A stretch of 64,000 nucleotides of DNA from Nitrosomonas sp. (GCA_019635215.1 JAHBZZ010000006.1:83441-147440), one strand, 5' to 3'. Counted from the stretch's first letter, positions 1 to 10,028 are shown. Numbers and translations are program-made. The notes: generated by a model not told the origin, from the sequence alone.

Positions 1-1434
1 CTACCGTCGATCTCTGTCACCCAGGCAGCCGAATTGTTGCAAACCCAGAACAGGATCATCAAAAGCTTCCCTGAAGTCGAATCGGTACTCGGCAAAGCCG
101 GGCGCGCCAATACCGCTACCGATCCGGCACCGCTCGAAATGTTCGAAACGATCATCAATCTGAAACCCGAGCATGAATGGCGCGACGGTATGACCATCGA
201 CACGTTGATCGCCGAGATGGACGCCGCGCTCCAGATACCCGGTGTCAATAATGCCTGGACCATGCCGATCAAAAACCGGATTGACATGCTCGCCACTGGC
301 ATCCGCACGCCGATCGGCATCAAGGTATTTGGTAACGATCTCGAGGAAATCGAACAGCTCGCCAAGCACATCGAATCGGTGATCAAAACCGTGCCCGGCA
401 CCACCAGCGCCTACGCGGAGCGTTCAACCGGCGGTTATTATCTCGACATAGAACCCGATCGCATGGCGCTGGCCCGCTATGGACTGGGTATCAACGACTT
501 TCTGGATATGATCTCGCTCGCGCTGGGTGGCGAAATGCTGACAACCACTGTCGAAGGCCGCGAGCGATTCAGCGTCAACATCCGCTATCCACGTGAATTG
601 CGTCAGGACCCGCAAGCCATTGCTACCCATGTTCTGATGCCGCTGCCTGATGGCGGCGTCGTTCCGCTAGGTCAGGTGGCAAACATCCGGACTGTCAAGG
701 CGCCTCCCAGCATACGCACTGAAAATGCACTACTGTCCGTTTATATTTTCGTCGACATCCGCAACCGTGACATCGACAGTTACGTCATGGCGGCGCAAAA
801 GGCGGTCGATGAACAGGTAAAATTCCCGCCCGGCTACTATGCCACTTGGAGCGGCCAGTTTGAATATATGCAGCGCGCCAAGGAAAAACTGAAACTGGTG
901 ATACCGTTTACGCTGACGCTTATTTTCCTGCTGCTCTATCTCAATTTCAGGCGGCTGACCGAAACGCTGATCGTCATGCTATCCGTGCCTTTCGCACTGG
1001 TCGGCGGCGTCTGGCTCATGTGGCTGCTGGATTACAATCTGAGCGTCGCGGCAGGCGTCGGATTCATTGCCTTGATCGGCGTAGCCGCGGAAACCGGTGT
1101 CATCATGCTGGTCTACCTCGATCAGGCGTGGAAAAAAATCAAGGCGCAATGCGCCATCAGCGGCGAAAAACCGTCGCCACGCGATCTCTACACCGCAGTC
1201 ATGGAAGGCGCAGTCGAACGCGTCAGGCCGAAGATCATGACCGTCGTCGCCATCATCGCAGGACTGTTACCCATCATGTGGAGCACAGGCACCGGATCGG
1301 AAGTCATGCGGCGCATCGCCGCGCCCATGGTCGGTGGCATGCTGTCATCCACCCTGCTGACGTTGATCGTCATTCCCGCGCTTTACGCACTGATCAAGGA
1401 ATGGCAGCTGCGCAGACAATACAGCATGGCATAA
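1..1434 (+). CDS. Heavy-metal efflux RND permease (CusA/CzcA family), 3' part
   Basis: This is the C-terminal 477 residues of an inner-membrane RND proton antiporter that exports metal ions (family knowledge: Cu/Ag for CusA, Co/Zn/Cd for CzcA). The frame is open from base 1, so the start lies upstream of the window. Visible are the second periplasmic porter half (about residues 15-290) and a cluster of membrane helices, with LVIPFTLTLIFLLLYLNF near 300, a conserved GVAAETGVIM segment and a terminal GGMLSSTLLTLIVIPALYAL helix. The KIMTVVAIIAGLLPIMWSTG segment is typical of heavy-metal RND pumps rather than AcrB-type drug pumps. The metal specificity cannot be told from this part. Confidence 0.9.
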   Translation, partial: LPSISVTQAAELLQTQNRIIKSFPEVESVLGKAGRANTATDPAPLEMFETIINLKPEHEWRDGMTIDTLIAEMDAALQIPGVNNAWTMPIKNRIDMLATGIRTPIGIKVFGNDLEEIEQLAKHIESVIKTVPGTTSAYAERSTGGYYLDIEPDRMALARYGLGINDFLDMISLALGGEMLTTTVEGRERFSVNIRYPRELRQDPQAIATHVLMPLPDGGVVPLGQVANIRTVKAPPSIRTENALLSVYIFVDIRNRDIDSYVMAAQKAVDEQVKFPPGYYATWSGQFEYMQRAKEKLKLVIPFTLTLIFLLLYLNFRRLTETLIVMLSVPFALVGGVWLMWLLDYNLSVAAGVGFIALIGVAAETGVIMLVYLDQAWKKIKAQCAISGEKPSPRDLYTAVMEGAVERVRPKIMTVVAIIAGLLPIMWSTGTGSEVMRRIAAPMVGGMLSSTLLTLIVIPALYALIKEWQLRRQYSMA

Positions 1435-1630
1435 CGATGAGTCATCGCGGGCGATAATCCATTCGCACATGATCTCGACCGGCATTACCGGAGCGAACGG
1501 CTTGTTCGCCAAACCGTCCACATACTGTGAAACAGCTAAATACCGCAGATCGAAGCCGGAAAATTTGATTTCACACATTACGTGATAGACTGTTCCGTCA
1601 AGCGGAAAAAATCCAGTTTGCCTGTCTACC

Positions 1631-2992
1631 ATGAAACAAAAACCGTTTAACGCCAATATTGATTCCCAGGCTGCGCTATCCACGGCCCGGCTTACACACC
1701 GGAAAATCCTGATCCGGCTGTTTCTCGGTTGGCTGTTTCTTTGCATTGTGATCGGAGGAGCGATCTTATGGTCAGAAGTGCACCGCTTTCAGCGTCTTGC
1801 TCACCAGTTGGCCTTGCATGAATCCGCCATACTCAGCGATGAACTCAACTATGATCTGGCGCACCTCGACACCACCGCGCAGCAGCATCTAACCAATCTT
1901 GCGCAACAACTGGTGAAACAGAACTTCCTCGTCGTTGAATTATACGACCTCGACCAACAGCTCAAAGTGGAAGCAATTCGACCAGGTGAAGAAGCGACGG
2001 AGAGCTGGATTGGCCGGCATCGCCATCAGTTTCCGCAGCGTGGCGAATTTACGCACGAATTTCACTTTAATGGCGGAAAATTATTCATTGTCGTTCTCGT
2101 GCCGATAAAAGGCAGCGGGACGATGCCGACAGGAACGATCGGTTATTTTGAAGGCATCTACCTGGTTGACGAAAAAAACCTGGATACGATCAAATCTGAC
2201 TTGATCCGCACATTGTTGTTTATATCCATCAGTATTACATTCACCACGTTATTAATGTACCCCCTCATTATGACACTCAATCGCGGATTGATCCGGTTAT
2301 CCAATGATCTGCTGATGGGAAATCTTGAATTAATGAATGTATTAGGATGCGCCATTGCGGAACGTGATTCCGATACCAATACCCATAATTACAGAGTCAC
2401 CTACTATGCATTGCGGCTCGGTGAAGCGATTAGCCTGCCGCGTCATGAGATACGCAATCTGATCATGGGCGCTTTTCTGCACGATGTTGGAAAAATCGGC
2501 ATACGCGATCCGATTTTACTCAAACCCGGAAAATTGACGCCACGGGAATTCGAAATCATGAAAACACACGTGCCGCTCGGGGTGGATATTCTGGAACAAT
2601 CCAGCTGGATCAGCGGTGCACGGGAAGTTGTCGAGTTTCATCATGAGAAATACGATGGCAGCGGTTATCCGAAAGGACTCGCGGGTGACGCGATTCCATT
2701 GAGTGCACGTATATTCGCTATCGTAGATGTATTTGACGCGCTGACTTCCGAGCGTCCCTATAAAACGGCATGGCCGATAGAAGAAGCGATCAATCATATC
2801 GTGCAGAATAGCAATCAGCACTTTGACCCACAGCTGGCCAATGTCTTTATAACAATCGTACCCGCACTATTCCATGAGCTGCACAGTATGGAAGAATCGC
2901 AAATGGTCAATATGATACAACACTGTATTGCCCGCCATTTTCTGACAACGATGGTTGACCACCCGGCACCCAAACGAGCAGTCCGTCTTTAA
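1631..2992 (+). CDS. Membrane-anchored HD-GYP domain protein (putative c-di-GMP phosphodiesterase)
   Basis: The 453-residue protein has a membrane helix near residues 25-47, a periplasmic sensor-like region of about 150 residues, a second helix near 195-215, and a cytoplasmic HD-GYP domain. The HD pair is at residues 284-285 (LHDVGKIG) and the GYP signature is at 345-347 (DGSGYPKGL). Both are intact, so hydrolysis of cyclic di-GMP is likely by family knowledge. No GGDEF or REC domain is present. It follows the metal pump by about 200 bases on the same strand and may be transcribed separately. The signal sensed by the periplasmic part is unknown. Confidence 0.88.
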   Translation: MKQKPFNANIDSQAALSTARLTHRKILIRLFLGWLFLCIVIGGAILWSEVHRFQRLAHQLALHESAILSDELNYDLAHLDTTAQQHLTNLAQQLVKQNFLVVELYDLDQQLKVEAIRPGEEATESWIGRHRHQFPQRGEFTHEFHFNGGKLFIVVLVPIKGSGTMPTGTIGYFEGIYLVDEKNLDTIKSDLIRTLLFISISITFTTLLMYPLIMTLNRGLIRLSNDLLMGNLELMNVLGCAIAERDSDTNTHNYRVTYYALRLGEAISLPRHEIRNLIMGAFLHDVGKIGIRDPILLKPGKLTPREFEIMKTHVPLGVDILEQSSWISGAREVVEFHHEKYDGSGYPKGLAGDAIPLSARIFAIVDVFDALTSERPYKTAWPIEEAINHIVQNSNQHFDPQLANVFITIVPALFHELHSMEESQMVNMIQHCIARHFLTTMVDHPAPKRAVRL

Positions 2993-3232
2993 CAGGCGCT
3001 GAACCAGATGCCCGGAATACAATTCTGATCTCATAGGACGAACACCATGCGGTGCGTTTTATCACAGCCTGCTTTTGCGAACGCACGTATATTTTCAGAA
3101 TATTTCTGTACGGAAACACCCTGATCTATTTCCCCTGCCAATGCGATCAAGCTGCTCCGGAATGCACGCAACAACCGGAACGATAACATCGGTCAGAAAT
3201 ATGTCATTTCAATTCGCTTTCAGGAGGCAACC

Positions 3233-5167
3233 ATGATGAAAAGCAGATCAATCTCCCCTATCCGTAAAATACTACTATTCACAACCGCTGGCCTCGCATT
3301 TACCGCAATGCACCCCGTATTCGCTCAGGAAACCATCACGTTTCCTTCGCGATCGCCCGATCTGGCCAACGACAGCTATTGGACAGTCAGTGAGTTCGGC
3401 GAAGGCTGCTGTACAATCGACTTCAATATCCGGCGCTGGGATGGCGACAGCTGGAATAAAGGCACCGGATCAGCCGCCAATAATCAGGACTATGATTGGA
3501 ATACACCACTGTACGCACCGGCAAATGGCGTGATCGCGAGCTGCTGGCGTAATTTTCCGGATGATCCGCAACCGGGTGTCAATCCCCCCAATAACGACAT
3601 TTTCACCGGTGGCAATCATGCCGTGATTATTACCGACCAGGGTAATGCCATTTCGATGGCGCACATGAAATCGGGATCAATGCCGGCAAATCTCTGTCCC
3701 CCGGATAACGGCAACGGACAAAACTATCCCGCCACCACGGCCAAAGAAGACGCATGGCGCGTCGCCGCCTATATCCAGCCTGAAAACCGGCCACGTGTCA
3801 CCGAAGGCGATTTTATCGGCAGAGCGGGCAATTCCGGTAATTCAAGCGGCCCACACCTCCATATGTCGCTCAGTCCGATCACCGGAACAGACAGCCAAGG
3901 GCGCGAAGCATTGGGATCTTCCGAGGCAATGCGGTTTCGCAACGCCTGGGGACACCGCTTCGAAGTCGGACAGCAGCACACATCCGATGGCTGGTATCGG
4001 CTGCGCGGCGGTCAATTCTCAGGAAATCCGGATTGTGCGACCTGGCAGGCCAACTCACCCAATTGCGGTTTCAAGACGGTGCATCCCTCGCCTTATTTAC
4101 GCCGCGCGGACGCCGAAGCCGGCGCCATCAAAGGCGGCGATACGCTGTTTATCTCCGGAAACCGGGCGGTTACCGCGACCATTGCCGCAAACAATGACAC
4201 TTTGAAACTGATTGGCTGGGATCTGGTCGGCGTTGACTCGATTGTCCGCAAGGGAGAAATCACAGCGGGTGCAATCAAGGATGTCAAGCTGTCAGAACCA
4301 ACATCCGGGTATGTGCTTGCCGCCGTGCGTCAATCAGATGACATTCTGAAAATGATCGCCTACCGGGTGACAGTAACCGGCGGTTTTCAGCGCGTGCACG
4401 ATCTTTCCGCAGGCAAAATCAGCGCATTGTCCATGGCCACCACCGGCAGCGGAGACAAAAAATCCGTAACAGCAGTACGCGATCAGGCGGGCAACCTTAA
4501 AGTGATCGCCTGGGATATCGATGTCGCAAACGACGGTACTGCAAGGGTTGTCCGCCTCGGAGACATCTCCGCAGGTCCTGTTTCCGCAGTTTCAATCGCA
4601 CGCGCCAGGAATTTCGACGGCGTTTTTGTAGGGGTACGTGACAGCGCAGGTGACTTGAAGGTCATACCGTACACAATGTCAGCGGACGGCAAAACCCTGA
4701 CACGCGGCGATGCAGCCCAAGCTGGCGCTGTTGGCGGGGCAATCGCCGTTGCGCCGCTGGCAAAAGGGGTTGCCGCCGCGGTGCGTGACAGTGACGGGAA
4801 TCTGAGAATGATCACCTGGTCAGCCAATTCAAATGGCGATATCGGTGCGCGGCGCGACACCGGCCTTGCCGGCAAAGTCAGCGAGATCAGCCTCCTGACT
4901 GCGCCACACGGCGGCTCAAATCTGACTACTGTCGTGCGTAACGCCGAGGGTGATTTAATGCTCATCGGTTGGGCAGTCAATGATACCGGTACAAATCTGA
5001 GACGCCTGGGTTCTTCAAAAGCAGGCAATGCATCGCGGATTTCAGCGGATGTCGTTTCTCGTTCGTATCCGGGACTCGATCCACGCGATATGATTCTGAC
5101 AAGTGTTAAAACCGCATCCGGCGATTTGAAACTGATTACGTGGGATACGAATCTGGTCAATCCGTGA
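3233..5167 (+). CDS. Secreted M23/LytM-like peptidase with C-terminal seven-motif repeat domain
   Basis: This 644-residue exported protein has a signal peptide ending near residue 31 (HPVFAQ). An M23 (LytM/LasA-like) fold covers about 85-250, with TPLYAPANGVIAS, GNHAVIITD and the zinc motif HLH in GPHLHMSL. The usual first zinc-ligand histidine before the Asp (HxxxD) is not obvious, because the Asp sits in NNQDYDWNTP, so activity is uncertain. Residues about 290-644 carry seven copies of a motif like VRDxxGxLKxIxW spaced by about 45-50 residues. This suggests a beta-propeller for binding wall or glycan. A good AGGAGG-like ribosome site (CAGGAGGCAACC) precedes the ATG. A hairpin terminator follows the stop. 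Confidence 0.75.
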   Translation: MMKSRSISPIRKILLFTTAGLAFTAMHPVFAQETITFPSRSPDLANDSYWTVSEFGEGCCTIDFNIRRWDGDSWNKGTGSAANNQDYDWNTPLYAPANGVIASCWRNFPDDPQPGVNPPNNDIFTGGNHAVIITDQGNAISMAHMKSGSMPANLCPPDNGNGQNYPATTAKEDAWRVAAYIQPENRPRVTEGDFIGRAGNSGNSSGPHLHMSLSPITGTDSQGREALGSSEAMRFRNAWGHRFEVGQQHTSDGWYRLRGGQFSGNPDCATWQANSPNCGFKTVHPSPYLRRADAEAGAIKGGDTLFISGNRAVTATIAANNDTLKLIGWDLVGVDSIVRKGEITAGAIKDVKLSEPTSGYVLAAVRQSDDILKMIAYRVTVTGGFQRVHDLSAGKISALSMATTGSGDKKSVTAVRDQAGNLKVIAWDIDVANDGTARVVRLGDISAGPVSAVSIARARNFDGVFVGVRDSAGDLKVIPYTMSADGKTLTRGDAAQAGAVGGAIAVAPLAKGVAAAVRDSDGNLRMITWSANSNGDIGARRDTGLAGKVSEISLLTAPHGGSNLTTVVRNAEGDLMLIGWAVNDTGTNLRRLGSSKAGNASRISADVVSRSYPGLDPRDMILTSVKTASGDLKLITWDTNLVNP

Positions 5168-5191
5168 ATATTTCCAGCTCATTCACGCCCT

Positions 5192-5237
5192 GGAGGCTGT
5201 CTACAGGAAAACACAACCGTCCTGTAACAGCCTCTTT
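5192..5237 (+). terminator. Hairpin terminator after the M23-like gene
   Basis: A two-step stem (GAGGCTGT with ACAGCCTC, inside it ACAGGA with TCCTGT) is followed by TTT about 25 bases after the stop codon. The T run is short, so the strength is unclear. Confidence 0.6.
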
Positions 5238-5355
5238 CCGTTATACAGCACGTCAGAACAAATATTGCCGACAACAGCAGTCGGCCAATTGACTATTGAC
5301 ACCACAGAACGGATACAACTGAATTTCTCATTTCATGACAGCCGGAGAAATTGTC

Positions 5356-5460
5356 ATGCCAAAAACCTATTATGAAATTGGAGGAAAATACAGACATTAT
5401 TGCTTTGACCAACATGTGGTAAAAAATCATTGTTCCCGGCGTCGAATACGAATAATATGA
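5356..5460 (+). CDS. Possible 34-residue peptide, unknown
   Basis: This short frame starts at ATG with GGAG nine bases upstream and ends at TGA just before the next gene. The product would be basic (ends SRRRIRII) with two cysteines and several histidines. It lies in the 329-base gap between the M23-like gene and the large membrane protein gene. Apart from it, the gap holds the terminator and a small hairpin (GCCGAC/GTCGGC near 5269-5287). No family is recognised and it may be chance. Confidence 0.2.
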   Translation: MPKTYYEIGGKYRHYCFDQHVVKNHCSRRRIRII

Positions 5461-5496
5461 ATTGACTTGGTATGACGCTTCAAAAGGAGGGTGAGC

Positions 5497-7692
5497 ATGA
5501 TAGCACCTGCGCAAAAAGAGCCGGATCTGGCCCTCGCCGGGCTGGCCTTGATCGTTATATTCGGACTGCTGATCTGGCATGATCATCCGATGCGGAGCGA
5601 CCGCCCCTTTGATTCCTCCGTCATGCAGCCGCAATACCCTCACACTACCGGTTATGCCTACGAAAGCTGGTTATGGCAGGACCCGTTCAGTTTCGACTCA
5701 AGCAAATATGTCCAGAAAGATCAATATTATATTGAATTTGATAATTACGAAGAGAAACCTCCCTGGCCTAAATCGCTATGGTTACGCAAAAAACTGGATT
5801 TGGAAGGAGATAATTACAGTAAAACTAATAGTAAAAACGGCACCAACGATGATGGGTTGTGCACTGATCGGTTCAAGGAAGACCTAAGTGAACAACAACG
5901 TAAAAACTTAAAAATTCTGCTTTCACTGGTAAACGTTCGTCCCAATACCGTTGAAAACAAGGAAATTCGCATCAGGCATCGTTATGCGGCAATTGCCGGT
6001 CTTATCGAATCGGGTTATCACCCTTCACGCCCTGATCGTTTGAATTTCTGCGCCAGTAGTAACAATAATCGTCAATTTGATGTGCGCTGGGAGCATTTCA
6101 GCAGTGAAAGTAACGAAAAAAATATTATTGTAGCCTGGATCGACAGTAATACCTTCTTCGAAATAAATTCCAAAGAGGAAAATAGTAAATTTATTAGTTT
6201 TGTTCCAGACATTTATCAGAATGTGGATGTTCATATCTTTGATTGGATCGGTGCAATCGATGCGCAGACAAATGGAGCACTACTCCAGCACAAAAATATT
6301 AAAATTATAAAACCACATGCTCAAATCAATCAGGAACTATCTAAAAAATTAGTCGAGGAACTTAAAAACCGGCGAATCGCCAAGCCTTCGGAAATCGCCA
6401 TTATTACGGAACAGGATTCGAAAGCCGTGCGTAGTCTGGTTCGGGCATTTAAAGAATCTTTTAATGAAGGAAATAAAATTACAACCTTTTCCTATTTCAA
6501 GGGTCTCGACGCGTATCAACAAGTCATCGATAAACCGGGGCACAATGAAGATTATCAGACAGCCCGGCAGTGGGATATCCGGCTGTCTGTCACCGATTTG
6601 CGTAATCCGCCGGTCGGCCCTGCCCAGTACGATTACCTGCACCGCATCGCGCGGGAAATCAGACAAACCCATGACGTAATCGATCTGGAAAAACGCGTGA
6701 CGGGCATCAAAGCCGTGGGTATTTTCGGCAGCGATTTTTACGACAAGCTGCTGGTTCTGAAGGCGCTGCGCGCGGAAATGCCCAGCCTGCTCGTGTTTAC
6801 AACCGATCTCGACGCGCAAATGTTCCATCCACAGCACTGGCGCTGGACCCGCAATCTGGTTGTCGCCTCACCCTTTGACCTGCGGCTTAACGAACAGCAC
6901 CAGAAGCTGTTTCCCGCCTTCCGGGACAGCCAGCAGACTGAAATTTTTTACCGTACATTACGCATCTTGGAACCCACAAAATGTTCATCAGGTAATGGGC
7001 AAGCCAATGAAAATGTGCCGTCGTTAATTTTTGAAATCGGGCGAGACGGTCCCGTGCGCTTGACGCTACCAGGGGAAGGCACAACAGAAACCACTATACA
7101 CCCAGCCGATAATAGCCTTGAACAATCCCATTTTCAGATAACACTATTATTTGGAATTACACTTACACTTATCCTGATAATTGCAAATGTTCGTCCGCAC
7201 TCCGGCGCTTTAGTGGTTTGGCTGTTAATATCCTCGGTAACGATTTTTGGACTCGCTCGGGCTGCCCTAGCGGATGTAACAGGCGAACCGCTCAGTTTTA
7301 CGAATGGCGCCAGCCTCTGGCCCACCATCTTTATACAAACAATTGCAATCCTTCTGGCCATTGCTTTTTCTGTCAAAGGGTTATTTATACTGGAAAGCAA
7401 TTTTTCCAGGTTGCATAAGCAATATTTTAAGAACAAGCCAGATCTTGTAACAAGATGGCCCGATCAAGAACCGAAATCCATCAGAAGTATTCTTAAAGTT
7501 AGTCAATCTGGCAAATCAGGATCTGCGCAACAAGGTAGTACAAATAAAGAAACAAAAACATGGCCATTTTACAGTCTAGCCATTTTTTTGATCGGTGCTA
7601 GTGGGCTTGTTTATGCACTTAATGACACCCATCCGGAAGGGGTCATCTCTTTTATTGTATGCTTGGCTTGGCTTGGCTTACGGCATTGGTAA
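5497..7692 (+). pseudogene. Large membrane protein, N-terminal fragment (frameshifted)
   Basis: This is the first fragment of a gene broken in two places. ATG 5497 is chosen because AGGAGG ends at 5490, six bases upstream; a GTG at 5491 is too close. There is an N-terminal helix (LALAGLALIVIFGLLIW), then about 500 residues of predicted periplasmic domain, then three or more helices from about residue 545. The segment around GIFGSDFYDKLLVLKAL looks like an alpha/beta fold of the periplasmic-binding or receptor type, but no family is recognised. The frame runs off at 7692 after a triplicated CTTGG. Removing one unit joins it in frame to the next fragment inside a membrane helix (IVCLAWL-TALVIL). 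Confidence 0.7.
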
Positions 7693-8704
7693 TTCTATGC
7701 GCTTGTATTGAGTATGCTCGTCCACCAGCCATTAAATCAATCATCTTCTGGGCAGAAACAGACAGTTACTATCAAGATCAGCAATCGAATCTGGAATTTA
7801 GCTCCGATAGAATAATAATCGGTCTTCTAATTTTGCTCGTTCTGATCGGGATTATTTTCCATGTTCCGCCTGATCTTAAACAAATTGATTCTGAATCGAG
7901 TAACCTTTTTTTGTTTATTTTTATCTGTGCAGTAATAATCATTTTCTATATTTATTCTATTTCCGAACGTGTTGATCAAGCCAAGGATGCACAAAAATTC
8001 ATAATCCTACAAGAGGATGATGACCACAGTGGATTATGGCAGGAATATTACCAACACGGCCGTCTTGATCAGATTCTGTTCCGCGTAGCAGTAATGTGGT
8101 TGTTCTTCGCAATCATTGAAACCATTCTGTTTTATCTGCTGCCACCGTGGTCAGCACCCTGCCGGGGTGCTTCCTGTGGTTGGAATCAGTTGACTGGCCT
8201 CATTGGCTTTATTGTCACCATGCTGCTGACTTTCTTCATATTGGACGCCGTGCGGTTGAATTACTATTTCATCCGGAAGCTGCGTACAAAACATCCGCTG
8301 CTGCTGGATGATACGGCGGTACAGAATATCGAAGGATCAGATCAGGATGTTATGAAAGATCTTAAAAAGTTTTATCGCGAACGAACAGACAACCCGCTCG
8401 AAACGCTCGAGAAAATCGTTACGCTGGTCGCCGAGAGAACGCTGGTGGCAGACAAGCTGATTTATTATCCGCTGCTGTGCATTATGCTGATGCTGTTTGC
8501 GCGCATCACGTATTTTGATAACCAGGACTTTCCGCTCAGCAAGGCCATTACCTTTGGCGCGGCTATTTCACTGCTGATTTTTTCCGGCTTCATGATCCGC
8601 TACGAAGCGCAAAAACTCAAACAAGCCGCTGTCATGAGCGCCGAAAACCTGGTGGGCAACATTGACCCTGACGGCCATCGCTGCGTGAAAAAACTCAAGG
8701 AAAT
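7659..8704 (+). pseudogene. Large membrane protein, middle fragment
   Basis: This fragment continues the protein that starts at 5497, in the shifted frame. It carries several more helices (IIIGLLILLVLIGIIFHVP, LFLFIFICAVIIIFYIYSI, VAVMWLFFAIIETILFYLL, a segment near WNQLTGLIGFIVTMLL) and cytoplasmic linkers. The ATG at 7659 is internal to the repeat and is unlikely to be a real start. The frame meets a stop at 8718-8720 only because an insertion sequence lies here. The native coding sequence continues at 9914. Confidence 0.7.
7662..7676 (+). repeat. CTTGG x3 pentanucleotide repeat at a frameshift
   Basis: Three tandem CTTGG units sit exactly where the reading frame of the large membrane protein is lost. 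With two units the upstream and downstream frames fuse and a continuous transmembrane helix is restored. Slipped-strand gain of one unit is the simplest explanation. A sequencing or assembly error is also possible. Confidence 0.7.
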
Positions 8705-8775
8705 GGTAATCCTCCCCTAAATTAAAGGTGCACTACAGTAGAATTTTCTATCATAAACGAAGAGGAATTTTACTG

Positions 8776-9042
8776 ATGAAGAAGCATCGATTTACGGAAA
8801 ACCAGATCATGCAGATATTGAAACAAGCAGAGGGAGGAATTCCTGTGGCTGATTTATGCCGTGAGCATGGGATGAGCAGTGCGAGTTTTTATAAATGGCG
8901 CAGCAAGTATGGTGGAATGGATGCCGCCATGCTATCCGAAATGAAGGCGATAGCTGAAGAAAACAAACGGCTGAAACGGATGTATGCGGAAAGCCAGATG
9001 CAGAATGAATTGCTGAAGGAAGCACTCGGAAAAAAGTGGTAA
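8776..9042 (+). CDS. IS3-family transposase OrfA
   Basis: The 88-residue helix-turn-helix protein binds the IS ends. [19 protein letters not shown], then [22 protein letters not shown], is the classical IS3 OrfA DNA-binding region. It is followed by a leucine-zipper-like stretch ([20 protein letters not shown]). The ATG at 8776 is preceded by AGAGGAA ten to fifteen bases upstream; a longer frame from 8728 is not supported. It ends in GKKW at the slippery site that fuses it to OrfB. Confidence 0.9.
   Translation: MKKHRFTENQIMQILKQAEGGIPVADLCREHGMSSASFYKWRSKYGGMDAAMLSEMKAIAEENKRLKRMYAESQMQNELLKEALGKKW
9030..9036 (+). promoter_or_regulatory. Programmed -1 ribosomal frameshift site A-AAA-AAG
   Basis: The heptamer AAAAAAG lies in the OrfA frame as A AAA AAG, the most efficient type of -1 slippery sequence in IS3-family elements. 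Slippage sends ribosomes into the OrfB frame at GTG 9036 and makes the OrfAB transposase. Confidence 0.75.
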
Positions 9043-9893
9043 AGCCCTCACAGCGCAAGGTGATAGCGCAGTGGGCGGTACAAAACAAGTCTATTAGTAT
9101 CGGTTTGGCCTGTGCAACATTTGGCATCTCTGAAACTTGCTATCGCTATCGACGGGTACTCAACGATAAGAACGAGGAAATCGCCGATTGGTTGCTACGG
9201 CTAACGGCCTGTCACAAGCGTTGGGGCTTTGGTCTATGCTTCCTTTATTTGCGTAATGTGAAGGGTTTTGAATGGAATCACAAATGTGTGTATCGTATCT
9301 ATCGCGAGTTGGAACTGAATTTACGGATCAAGCCGCGCAAGCGGTTAAAACGGGAGAAGCCGGAACCGCTTGCTGTGCCAGAACAACCCAATGATACATG
9401 GTCGATGGACTTCATGGCTGATCAGCTCACCAATGGCAGGTCTTTCCGTACCTTCAATGTGCTGGATGACTTCAATCGCGAGGGATTGGGAATAGAAGTG
9501 GATATATCGCTTCCATCAGAGCGTGTTGCACGTGCCCTGGATCAGATCATCGAATGGCGCGGCCAGCCAAGGAAGATCCGCTGTGATAATGGGCCGGAAA
9601 ATATCAGCGGCACACTTCGTTGTTGGGCAAAGAAACGAGGTATCCAGCTTGATTACATCCAACCAGGAAAGCCACAGCAAAATGCCTACGTGGAACGCTA
9701 TAACAGAACCGTTCGGCATGAATGGTTGGAGATGAATGAATTTGCAACCATTGAGGAAGCGCAACTTACCGCAACACAATGGCTGTGGATTTACAATAAT
9801 GAACGTCCGAGTATGGCACTTGGAGGTATCACGCCAGCTATGAAGCTGGCAGAAGCTTTTAAACTAAAACTCTCTACTGTAAGCTCCCATTAA
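9036..9893 (+). CDS. IS3-family transposase OrfB (DDE integrase domain)
   Basis: This 285-residue catalytic part is normally made as an OrfAB fusion by -1 frameshifting. The rve-type core shows the three acidic residues in [19 protein letters not shown] and [10 protein letters not shown]. An HTH_21-like region precedes them ([16 protein letters not shown]), and the usual C-terminal [15 protein letters not shown] follows. The catalytic residues are intact, so the element could still be active. Confidence 0.92.
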   Translation: MVKPSQRKVIAQWAVQNKSISIGLACATFGISETCYRYRRVLNDKNEEIADWLLRLTACHKRWGFGLCFLYLRNVKGFEWNHKCVYRIYRELELNLRIKPRKRLKREKPEPLAVPEQPNDTWSMDFMADQLTNGRSFRTFNVLDDFNREGLGIEVDISLPSERVARALDQIIEWRGQPRKIRCDNGPENISGTLRCWAKKRGIQLDYIQPGKPQQNAYVERYNRTVRHEWLEMNEFATIEEAQLTATQWLWIYNNERPSMALGGITPAMKLAEAFKLKLSTVSSH

Positions 9894-9913
9894 AAATGGG
9901 GGGATTACCAAAT

Positions 9914-10028
9914 CAACGGCGGCATTTTTCAGCCCATGCTGGAACAGCCGGTCATGCGCGCTTTGTTGCTGATACTCGCATCGGTCGGCCTGTTTGCCGG
10001 TGAATACCTGATGCTGGCGAACTTTTAA
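9914..10028 (+). pseudogene. Large membrane protein, C-terminal fragment beyond the IS
   Basis: If the IS and one copy of the 4-bp duplication are removed, reading passes in frame from LKE to INGGIFQPMLEQPVMRA, then a final helix (LLLILASVGLFAGEYLML) and a stop at 10026-10028. Together with removal of one CTTGG unit this gives one protein of about 1105 residues. The match of frame, helix and stop argues strongly that the IS split this gene. Confidence 0.75.

Larger units (their letters stand above)
8705..9909 (+). mobile_element. IS3-family insertion sequence, complete, with 4-bp target duplication
   Basis: The 1205-bp element has imperfect inverted ends: GGTAATCCTCCCC on the left and GGTAATCCCCCCA as the reverse complement of the right, with TACAGTAGA further inside both. 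AAAT flanks both sides (8701-8704 and 9910-9913). It carries orfA and orfB, overlapping with a -1 slippery site. The organisation fits the IS3 family. The IS407 or IS150 subgroup cannot be fixed without a database. It interrupts the large membrane protein gene. Confidence 0.85.

Noticed and set aside
4483-5160. Long minus-strand frame (225 codons) opposite the repeat domain of the M23-like gene
   Set aside because: It is a shadow of the repetitive plus-strand gene; no ribosome site or recognisable motif.
6349-6837. Minus-strand frame of 162 codons
   Set aside because: It lies inside the large membrane protein gene, whose plus-strand frame has clear helices and a strong ribosome site.
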